This document shows, piece after piece, positions 55,671-62,632 of a stretch of DNA of 64,000 nucleotides. The number at the start of each line of letters is the position of its first letter. Position 1 is the stretch's first letter. The notes beneath the pieces were generated by a model. It worked only from the letters and a program-made list of their open reading frames with translations, was not told where the DNA came from and did no database searches. The DNA lies in contig JAHHHK010000012.1 in assembly GCA_019359395.1 (NCBI GenBank), positions 1 to 64,000 of the forward strand, in the 5' to 3' direction. The stretch comes from Komarekiella atlantica HA4396-MV6. GTDB lineage: Bacteria > Cyanobacteriota > Cyanobacteriia > Cyanobacteriales > Nostocaceae. A program made the position numbers and the translations under genes.

Positions 55671-58367
55671 TTACCTCCAGGTGCGAATAGTTTGACCGCA
55701 GTCGTAAGCAGTAATGGCAAGTTGGAAAAACCGAGCTATTTCGGTAATAGCGGCTTGGTTCTCGTACAACACCGAAGCTCGTTTTTGGATCTCTTGCTGA
55801 ATGTGGCTACGCCATTCCAAGTCATGGGCGAGGCGATAGGCCATCTCAATATAGGATTTAGCGTCCCAAGCAACGCAATCCAGCAAGCCCATTTGTTGAT
55901 AAAATCCGTAGGTAAGTCGGCTACGCAGGTAATCTCCCGGCAAGGTGACAATGGGTAATCCAGCGGCAAATGCCTCTAAGGAAGTGTTACCACCCCCAAA
56001 GTGAATGGGGTCAAGCATGACATCCCCTAACATCAATAGCTGTAGATATTCTTCATAACTGAGCCGTCGCATAATAAAGATCCGGTTTGCCACATCGGGA
56101 ATGGTTTCTGCCCAACGTTGGCGCAGTAGCTCATCCCAATGAGAGGAGATTCCTTCAAGCAGCACAAACCATCCCTGTGGATCACGTCGCAACAAATCCC
56201 CAATAATTTGGTCAAACTCTGGATGGAACTTAAATGAGCTTTGGGGACAGAGGTAAAGGGAACCTTCTGGAGGTAAACCAAAAGTTTCACGGCTCGCAGG
56301 AAGAGGTAGAGTTGGCTGAGTATAATAAATTCCTGGTTGCTTCAGTCGGATCAGACGCTCGTTGTAGTGCTCCTGAGCATTGTCAGATTCAAAAACCTCT
56401 GCTGAGAGAAAGTAATCCATGTTGGGGATACCAGTAGTAGAAGGGTGTCCCCAAGTCATGCATTGAACTGGAGCCAGTCGCGCAAAAGCCAGGAAGTAAG
56501 ACAAAGGAGCCATCCCAATGTCGGTATAAAATAGCAGATCTAGTTCCTGCTCAGCAATTTGCTGACGCGCCTTGACTAAATTGTTTTCCAAGGAAATGAC
56601 ACTATCCGCATAGCTACCAATTTTTGCGGTCATAGCATCCTTAAAATCAGGTAGACGTAGCAAAATCACCTCAAACTGGTCACGAGGTAATTTCTCAAGA
56701 ATGCCTCCGTAGAGTTTACCCATTGTGTGTCCCCGGAGAAATTGGGAACAAAAGCCGATCCGCGATCGCTTCTTGATCGGACGATCGCCTTTACAATGAG
56801 GAGCAACCCAGTCCAGATTGGGGCAATTATTCAGGTAAAAGCGAGCTATTGTTGCTTGCAATTGGCGATCATTGCGACCATGATAGGCTGGGTAAAAATT
56901 TACTCCTGAAGCAACACCAACCGGATCTTTGAGTGTGATTCCTTCACTGTCTAACGCTTGAATTTCATGAAGCAAGCGATCGCGCTCTTGATCAATTTCC
57001 TGGCAAGAACTTATGATTACAGGCAAAGACAGGGCCCGTCGAACTCTAAAATTTGGATCGCGGTGGACAGAATAGCCTCGTCGCAACACGTCTCTGCCTT
57101 CAGCAAGCTGTCCTTGAGAAATTAAAGCTTCTCCCAGGTGATAGTAAGTTTCAAACTTATCTGGCTCTAACTCCAGAGCTTGTCGCAAGCTCTCAACCGC
57201 CTTATCTACTTTATTGGTATGGATATAAATCAGACCTTGTGCATAATGTAGATTGGCACATTTAGGATATTGCTCTAAACCTCGTTGACTACAAAATAAG
57301 GCTTCCTCTATACGAAACTGTTGACGCAGAAGACGACACAGACAAACCCAGGCATCCTGGTCAGTTAATCCCAAATTGAGAGCTTCTTGATAGCTTGTAA
57401 TAGCCTTATCTATGTAACCCGTTAGCACAAAGATATCAGCTAAATTTTTATGGGCAAGCGCATAATGAGGATGCAACTTGATTGCTTGTTCAAAGCAATC
57501 ACCAGCCTCTTGCCATTTCATCCGCCGTTTGCAAATAATGCCCAGATTGTTAAGAGCTTCGGGAAAATCTGGTTTTAATTTTAGGGCTGTTTCTAAACAC
57601 TCTGTTGCCTCTTCTATTTTATTTTGCCGAGTTAAGATTAATCCCAAATTCCGGTAAGCCTCTGCATAGCTGGGATCAATATCAATTGCTCGACGATAAC
57701 AAGCAATAGCTTCTTCAACTTGTCCTTGATCTTTGTAAATAGTTCCCAGATAATTATGTGCGATCGCTTCTTCTGGTGCTAGCTGGATTGCCTGTTTCAA
57801 ATAAACAATAGCTTCTGCTAACATTCCCTTTGTTTTCAGGGTTGAGCCTAGATGGTTAAGAGTATCAACATCATCGGGATTCAATATTAGGGCTTGTCTG
57901 AATAAGGCAATAGCTTCATCTAATTTCCCTTGCTGTGTCAATACTAAGCCCAAATTATTAATGGCTTCGAGATAGTTAGAGTTTAGAGTTAAAGCTTCTC
58001 GAAAACTGCTTATTGCTTCATCTAACTTGCCTTGGTCTTTGAGCAAAAGCCCTAAATTATTCAGAACTTCTGGAAAGTTTGGTTGCAAACGCACAGCTTG
58101 ACGATAACAGGCAATAGCGTCATCAACTTGTCCTTGTAGGGAAAATAATACTCCTAAGTTACTGTAAGCTTCCGCGTACTCTGGGTTGATCTGTAGAGCC
58201 TGCTGAAATGCACCTACCGCCTCTTGAAGTTGACTACTCAAAGCTAAAGCGGTTCCTAGTTGGAAATAAAATTCTGGTGCATTTGGGCTTTTAGTAATTT
58301 CTTCTTGAAAGTAGGCAATAGCCTCTGAGTAATGCCCTTTGGTAAGCAAAGCAGTACCGTCACTCAT
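55671..58367 (-). CDS. TPR-repeat O-GlcNAc-transferase-like protein (GT41)
   Basis: A protein of 898 residues. About a dozen tetratricopeptide repeats fill the first 480 residues (for example YAEAYSNLGVLFSLQGQVDD, YLEAINNLGLVLTQQGKLDE and FPEALNNLGIICKRRMKWQE). The C-terminal half is GT41: SRIGFCSQFLRGHTMGKLYG, DLLFYTDIGMAPLSYFLAFA, VQCMTWGHPSTTGIPNMDYF, and the UDP-binding MLDPIHFGGGNTSLEAFAAG and PGDYLRSRLTYGF. Such bacterial OGT-like enzymes add sugars to proteins. ATG 58367 (MSDGTALLTKGHYSEA) begins the first TPR; the further 54 codons upstream are basic and cysteine-rich and unlike the family. Operon with the next gene. Confidence 0.9.
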   Translation of the reverse strand: MSDGTALLTKGHYSEAIAYFQEEITKSPNAPEFYFQLGTALALSSQLQEAVGAFQQALQINPEYAEAYSNLGVLFSLQGQVDDAIACYRQAVRLQPNFPEVLNNLGLLLKDQGKLDEAISSFREALTLNSNYLEAINNLGLVLTQQGKLDEAIALFRQALILNPDDVDTLNHLGSTLKTKGMLAEAIVYLKQAIQLAPEEAIAHNYLGTIYKDQGQVEEAIACYRRAIDIDPSYAEAYRNLGLILTRQNKIEEATECLETALKLKPDFPEALNNLGIICKRRMKWQEAGDCFEQAIKLHPHYALAHKNLADIFVLTGYIDKAITSYQEALNLGLTDQDAWVCLCRLLRQQFRIEEALFCSQRGLEQYPKCANLHYAQGLIYIHTNKVDKAVESLRQALELEPDKFETYYHLGEALISQGQLAEGRDVLRRGYSVHRDPNFRVRRALSLPVIISSCQEIDQERDRLLHEIQALDSEGITLKDPVGVASGVNFYPAYHGRNDRQLQATIARFYLNNCPNLDWVAPHCKGDRPIKKRSRIGFCSQFLRGHTMGKLYGGILEKLPRDQFEVILLRLPDFKDAMTAKIGSYADSVISLENNLVKARQQIAEQELDLLFYTDIGMAPLSYFLAFARLAPVQCMTWGHPSTTGIPNMDYFLSAEVFESDNAQEHYNERLIRLKQPGIYYTQPTLPLPASRETFGLPPEGSLYLCPQSSFKFHPEFDQIIGDLLRRDPQGWFVLLEGISSHWDELLRQRWAETIPDVANRIFIMRRLSYEEYLQLLMLGDVMLDPIHFGGGNTSLEAFAAGLPIVTLPGDYLRSRLTYGFYQQMGLLDCVAWDAKSYIEMAYRLAHDLEWRSHIQQEIQKRASVLYENQAAITEIARFFQLAITAYDCGQTIRTWR

Positions 58368-59219
58368 GCATTTAGCCCTAAGTTTATAAAGAAGATTAAA
58401 AACATTACGCAATATGCAACTGTTTCTAGAGCAAGCTTTATCAAAAGCGCAAGAGTTCCCTCTAGAGTCGGCTAAATGAGGAGATCCCAAACTAAATTGC
58501 AACAACCGCCTGAGAATTCTATATCTCAAGCTAATAGACCTCTTGCATAAATGCTTAAATTGTCATGTTGAGCGGAGCGAAACATCTCGGAGATTTTTTC
58601 CTCCACTACGTTCTGGTCAAAATGACCTCATAATTTTCGGACTTTTGCAAGAAGTCTAATAGTTAAAGTCATCTCAAGACGACTGGTAAGGGAATTCAGT
58701 CCACGCTTTATGAACTTTCGCTATTCGCCAATCCTTTCAAGAGGACTAAACTCCATTGATGCATGGATAGCAGTCCACTTCAGTAGACTTAAGCTGTTAG
58801 CCAATAAATTTATTTCTTGGCGGGAGATTGGGTAAGTGCAAGATTTGAATCATCCCTGACCCTCCTTAAAAAGCAGAGAACTCTAGAGAAAGTTGCGTAT
58901 CGCGTAAATATTGCAAGCGTTACCTAGTACATCATTAAAACTTAGATGTAACAACAGTACTTTTACTGAATTAACCTTATATTGTAGTTTTTAGTACATG
59001 CAGAAGCTATGTAAGAGTAAATTACTCAAGTAAAACAGTAGGATTTATTTAATTGATATTAGTCTTATTCGCTAGTATAAACTCTGTTTTTCTTAAAATT
59101 TTGATACTAGCTTTCAAGCTCATACTAGAAAATATGCCTGTTAATGTTTAAAAAATGTCACCACTATTTTTTCGATAAAATTCAGTATTATTGCTGAAAC
59201 TACTACCTAAAGTGAAAGC
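58368..59219. other. Spacer with dispersed repeat, upstream of the secreted-protein array
   Basis: No gene. 58560-58640 carries a Nostoc-type repeat (GTCATGTTGAGCGGAGCGAA, then CATCTCGGAGATTTTTTCC and GGTCAAAATGACC), related to 39401-39518. The remainder is AT-rich; the promoter of the first array gene should lie in the last 150 bases. Confidence 0.5.
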
Positions 59220-59240
59220 TATATTAAGAGCGCAAAGATA
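59220..59240 (+). promoter_or_regulatory. Shared leader element of the secreted-protein array (copy 1)
   Basis: TATATTAAGAGCGCAAAGAT lies 27-47 bases upstream of the first array gene. Nearly the same string stands in front of the third gene (61193-61213) and its core, CGCAAAGATA, in front of the second (60049-60058). It probably covers the -10 box and transcript start, giving common expression. Confidence 0.5.
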
Positions 59241-59266
59241 CATACAACGACGAGGAGTTCGTAAAC

Positions 59267-59698
59267 ATGAAAGTATCTGCAATTATCAAAGGAAGCGTTT
59301 GTTTGTTAGGTTTGGTTAGTGCTGGTAGTGTGTTGGCAGAGCAAGCAAATGCAAATCAAGCTGCTGCTCGTGCTTCTGCTTCTGTTACCAGACCCGGTAG
59401 TGTTACTGAAAGCTTGAGTGGTGAAGTGCTACTACCTACTGGTTATTATTTCGAGGGTACAGGTGGTAACACTTTAACAGTTACACCTACTTATACCAAC
59501 CCAGGAACAACTAATGAATCCTTAAGTGGTTTAGCTTTCAATGCTGGTACACCTGTAGTTACAAACACCTCAGGCACAATTGCTGGTGTTGTTATCGATA
59601 TACTCCAAGGTGACAACACTGGTAACGTTAACGCTGCAACTATCGATGATGGAGCAGCTATCATCAAGGCCGCTGCTGGCGCTGATGGCTTAGAGTAA
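59267..59698 (+). CDS. Small secreted protein, array paralogue 1
   Basis: A 143-residue exported protein of a family I do not recognise. The signal peptide begins MKVSAIIKGSVCLLGLVSAG and is cut after QANA (29). The mature part has three shared blocks: QAAARASASVTRPGSVTESL, then SGEVLLPTGYYF (51-62), a beta-rich middle (TLTVTPTYTNPGTTNESLSG, FNAGTP) and a helical end, TIDDGAAIIKAAAGADGLE. It lacks cysteine in the mature part, enzyme motifs or anchors. GAGGAG stands 9 bases before ATG. First of four tandem paralogues; a surface structural or adhesive role is plausible but unproven. Confidence 0.8.
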   Translation: MKVSAIIKGSVCLLGLVSAGSVLAEQANANQAAARASASVTRPGSVTESLSGEVLLPTGYYFEGTGGNTLTVTPTYTNPGTTNESLSGLAFNAGTPVVTNTSGTIAGVVIDILQGDNTGNVNAATIDDGAAIIKAAAGADGLE

Positions 59699-59889
59699 AC
59701 TGGGTTTTGCACCACACAAGTTTACACACTACAAAAATCCTGGCAAAATTTTTACAAGAGGCGTAGATTAACTAAAAAAGGCAAGATCACAGATTTCAAG
59801 CTGGAATAATAGTTAATGCTTCTAGAATTCAAAAAATTGTCCGGGTTATCTACAAACTAGCAACTGTTAAATCAGCAGTTGAGTAGGAC

Positions 59890-59939
59890 ACATGTAGGAA
59901 AGGGCAGTAGCAATACTGCATATCTTTTCTACATGTTTT
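59890..59939 (+). terminator. Nested hairpin terminator after array gene 1
   Basis: ACATGTAG (59890-59897) pairs with CTACATGT (59929-59936), with an inner stem GCAGTA/TACTGC, then TTTT. A related hairpin follows array gene 2 (61015-61059), so it belongs to the duplicated unit. The rest of 59699-60081 holds no gene. Confidence 0.75.
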
Positions 59940-60081
59940 CCACATGGCTTTAATTCTAATCTCACCTACCAAGCCTACTATTTTTTCATGTAATAAATAA
60001 ATTCCAGCCATAGGACTGAGACAATTCTCAAAGTCAAGGTCACATAACGCAAAGATACACGAAACACGAAGATTGTAAATC

Positions 60082-60714
60082 ATGAAAGTCTCTGCAATTA
60101 TCAAAGATATTTGTCTGTTAGGTTTGGTTGGTGCTAGTAATTTGTTGACAGTACCCGCAAATGCAGGCCAAGGTGCTGCTCGCTCTGCTGCTTCAGTTAC
60201 CAGACCCAGCGGTGTAACCGAGAGCCTCGCTGGTGAAGTGCTTACGCCTAGTGGTTATTTCTTCCAAGGAATACCAGCGGTTCCCACAATTCCTGCAATG
60301 CCTGCAATTCCTGGTACTAAGTCTTACAATGTCCCCGGTACTGGTACTTTAACCGTACCACCAGGGGCCCCGACCTCAACATGTGGCACTAGTGAATGTT
60401 ATCAACCTAGCCCAGGCGATCCATTTTATACAGTATTTTTAGTAGGAGGATCGCCTGCAACCCCTGAAATACCTGGAACACCTGGTGCAACTTTAACAAT
60501 TACCCCCACTTACGCCAACGCAAGACAAACCAACGAATCCATAAACGGTTTATCCTTCAACGCCGGTACACCCACAGCGGTGAGTAGCGCAGGCACAATT
60601 AGCGGTGTTGTTGTAGACATACTTCAAAGTGATAATACTGGCGTTATAGCTCCAACTATCGATGGTGCAGCAGCTATCATCAAATCCGCTGCTGGTGCTG
60701 ATGGCTTAGAGTAG
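60082..60714 (+). CDS. Small secreted protein, array paralogue 2 with a proline-rich insertion
   Basis: This 210-residue paralogue has the same signal peptide (MKVSAIIKDICLLGLVGASN, cut after PANA at 28), the same SVTRPSGVTESLAGEVLTPS block and the same end, IIKSAAGADGLE. Between residues 64 and about 135 it carries an extra segment of some 70 residues made of short proline-rich repeats (IPAVPTIPAMPAIPGT, GSPATPEIPGTPGAT) around a unique part with two cysteines (STCGTSECYQ). The insertion sits exactly at the variable loop after GYFFQG, so it looks like a surface-exposed loop that tolerates expansion. Core element CGCAAAGATA lies in its leader. Confidence 0.8.
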   Translation: MKVSAIIKDICLLGLVGASNLLTVPANAGQGAARSAASVTRPSGVTESLAGEVLTPSGYFFQGIPAVPTIPAMPAIPGTKSYNVPGTGTLTVPPGAPTSTCGTSECYQPSPGDPFYTVFLVGGSPATPEIPGTPGATLTITPTYANARQTNESINGLSFNAGTPTAVSSAGTISGVVVDILQSDNTGVIAPTIDGAAAIIKSAAGADGLE

Positions 60715-60833
60715 ACTGAGTTTGCACTGCACACTTTTACTACACTAGAAAAATCCAGACAAAATTTTTATTCAGAGGCGTAGATTAAATCAAGAAGGCA
60801 AGATACAGGTGTTAAGCCCAAAAAATTAAATTA

Positions 60834-60909
60834 TGTAGTTTGGGTTGAGGAACGAAACCCAACGCTTCCAGTCCTTTGTTGGGTTTCACTCCATTCAACC
60901 CAACCTACA
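60834..60909. mobile_element. MITE-like palindromic insertion, 76 bp
   Basis: Ends TGTAGTTTGGGTTGAGG and CAACCCAACCTACA are inverted copies; inner arms AACGAAACCCAACG and GTTGGGTTTC continue the palindrome. The matching non-coding DNA after array gene 1 (about 59790-59800) lacks it, so that copy shows the empty site. The element type (TGTAGGTTGGGTT...) is widespread in Nostocales spacers as I recall. Confidence 0.75.
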
Positions 60910-61014
60910 ATTATTCTTGTTAAGCTGGAATCAGGATTAATGCCTCTAGAGTTCAAAAAATTGTTCGAGTTATCTATATATTAGTAACTGCTAAATCTTG
61001 CAGTTTAATAAAAC

Positions 61015-61062
61015 ACATGTAGAAAAGAGCGTCAGAAATACTACGCGTTTTTTACATGTTTT
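61015..61062 (+). terminator. Hairpin terminator after array gene 2
   Basis: ACATGTAGAAAAGAGCGT (from 61015) pairs imperfectly with ACGCGTTTTTTACATGT (to 61059), followed by T residues. It is the duplicate of the 59890 hairpin, with compensatory differences in the inner stem. 60715-61192 otherwise contains no gene. Confidence 0.7.
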
Positions 61063-61192
61063 TTACATATTAATGGCTTTATTTAATACTATTTACTAAC
61101 ATAGTATTACTTAAAAATAAGGTGCTTTTTATACTACTTATGTACTAATAAACTTCAGTTTTACCACTGAAACCACTCCCCGATACGAAGGT

Positions 61193-61213
61193 TATATTAA
61201 GAACACAAAGATA
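61193..61213 (+). promoter_or_regulatory. Shared leader element of the array (copy 3)
   Basis: TATATTAAGAACACAAAGAT, matching 59220-59240 at 18 of 20 positions and at the same distance from the start codon. Upstream, ACCACTGAAACCACT also resembles the DNA before array gene 1. Confidence 0.5.
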
Positions 61214-61237
61214 AACAATACGGAGAAATTGTTAATC

Positions 61238-61672
61238 ATGAAAGTATCTGCAATTCTTAAAGGTAGTATTGGTCTGTTAGGTTTGGTTGGTGCTAGTAAC
61301 TTCTTAGTAGCCCCTGCAAACGCAGACCAAGCAGCAGCTCGTGCTGCTGTCTCAGTTACTAGACCTAGTTCACTTACAGAAAGTATCAGTGGTGAAGTAC
61401 TTTTGCCCGATGGTTATTATTTTACAGGGCCATCTGGTGCAACTTTAACAGTTACACCTGTTTATACTAATCCAGGAACAACCAGTCAATCTGTAAGCAG
61501 TCTATCCTTCAATGCAGGTGGAAATGCAAGTACAGGTACACCGGGATCACTATCTGCTGCTGTTATAGCTATTCTTAGAGGTGCTAATACTACCCCTGGT
61601 ATTAACGCTGTAACTATTGACGATGCATCGGCAATTATCAAAGCTGCTGCTGGCGTTGACGGTTTAGAATAA
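61238..61672 (+). CDS. Small secreted protein, array paralogue 3
   Basis: A 144-residue paralogue. Signal peptide MKVSAILKGSIGLLGLVGAS is cut after PANA (29), then DQAAARAAVSVTRPSSLTES, SGEVLLPDGYYF, TLTVTPVYTNPGTTSQSV and the end TIDDASAIIKAAAGVDGLE. It has a slightly longer loop (GGNASTGTPGSLSAAV) near residue 95. ATG 61238 is preferred over a TTG three codons earlier because the signal peptide then matches the other copies. It is followed by its own terminator and a dispersed palindrome. Confidence 0.8.
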   Translation: MKVSAILKGSIGLLGLVGASNFLVAPANADQAAARAAVSVTRPSSLTESISGEVLLPDGYYFTGPSGATLTVTPVYTNPGTTSQSVSSLSFNAGGNASTGTPGSLSAAVIAILRGANTTPGINAVTIDDASAIIKAAAGVDGLE

Positions 61673-61701
61673 ACTGAATTTCTATATACTTGAACAACAA
61701 G

Positions 61702-61739
61702 ACTCCTAACTTCTTCAAAAAGTTGGGAGTTTGTTTTTT
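61702..61739 (+). terminator. Terminator of array gene 3
   Basis: ACTCCTAACTT (61702-61712) pairs perfectly with AAGTTGGGAGT (61720-61730, one G-U pair), then TTGTTTTTTG. Confidence 0.85.
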
Positions 61740-61782
61740 GTTCACATTAATAAACTACTAGTTTGTCAACTGCTGGGTTGCT

Positions 61783-61815
61783 AGATCCCCGACTTCTTGA
61801 AGAAGTCGGGGATCT
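61783..61815. repeat. 33-bp palindrome AGATCCCCGACTTCTT
   Basis: Two 16-base arms around a single central base. It is the same family as 17621-17649. A further terminator-like pair, AACCCAGTTT / AACCCGGTTTTTTT, lies at 61881-61914. The spacer to 62046 holds no gene. Confidence 0.85.
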
Positions 61816-62046
61816 GCTCGTATAATATTTTTATTTATCTTAAGCAATTATCATTAGCTAGATAAAAATAAATATCTAAAAACCCAGTTTCCTGTTCAAG
61901 AACCCGGTTTTTTTGTTATTGAATTACTTTAGTTAATTAAGTCATATTTAATACAAGGAAAATTTTCGGTAGCGTATTACTCAAATCCTTCTTAAAAGTC
62001 ATGATTATATTACAAATACAAAACTACGCAATGTCTAACTTTAATG

Positions 62047-62070
62047 CTGTCATTGTCATGTTAATGACAG
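62047..62070. promoter_or_regulatory. Operator-like dyad upstream of array gene 4
   Basis: CTGTCATT (62047-62054) and AATGACAG (62063-62070) form a perfect 8+8 dyad with an 8-base spacer, 56 bases before ATG. It may bind a dimeric regulator; the other array genes lack it. Confidence 0.45.
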
Positions 62071-62125
62071 TTTAGGAAAAGTCGTACATGGCGTAAAACC
62101 AAAAAACATCAAGAGCTAATAAATC

Positions 62126-62578
62126 ATGAATAAACTATTTAACAAATTATCTATAACAATTAAAGGAAGTGCCTGCCTGTTAAGCTTAGTAGGTGTGGGT
62201 AGTTTCTTGGTAGCGCCAGCAAATGCAGAACAAGCTGTTGCTCGTGGTGCTGTTACAATAGTTAGACCTTCTGGTGCTTATCAGAGCTTGAGTGGCGAAC
62301 TGTTCTTACCTGAAGGTATGTATTTTAACTCAGGAAGTAATCCGACTTTAATAGTTACACCTACCTTTACCAATTTAGACACAAGTAACGAAAGTATAGA
62401 GTCTCTTTCTATTTCTGCGGGAACACCTGCAAGTACTGCAACCATTGATACTAACCCATTTGTTTCTGTAACAGGACAAACAGTGGAGGCAGTACAAAAT
62501 GTAAACGAACTTGAAGATGCAGCGGCTCTCATTCAGGCGGGTAATGGAGTTCAAGGATTATCAGGAGGTATGGAGTAA
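62126..62578 (+). CDS. Small secreted protein, diverged array paralogue 4
   Basis: A 150-residue, more distant paralogue. Signal peptide core TIKGSACLLSLVGVGSFLVA is cut after PANA (34), then EQAVARGAVTIVRPSGAYQS, SLSGELFLPEGMYF and TLIVTPTFTNLDTSNES. The C-terminus differs: a helical ELEDAAALIQAGNGVQGLSG ending GGME in place of AGADGLE. It has its own upstream dyad rather than the shared leader element. It is convergent with the outer-membrane protein gene, with only 54 bases between stops. Confidence 0.75.
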   Translation: MNKLFNKLSITIKGSACLLSLVGVGSFLVAPANAEQAVARGAVTIVRPSGAYQSLSGELFLPEGMYFNSGSNPTLIVTPTFTNLDTSNESIESLSISAGTPASTATIDTNPFVSVTGQTVEAVQNVNELEDAAALIQAGNGVQGLSGGME

Positions 62579-62632
62579 GTTACTTTACAATTGCTCGCAT
62601 CTACGACACCAGGGGCATCTATGTTAATAAAA

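Noticed and set aside
59850-60104. 84-codon minus-strand frame between array genes 1 and 2
   Set aside because: It covers the terminator hairpin and the leader of gene 2, and the equivalent frame is absent in the duplicated spacer.
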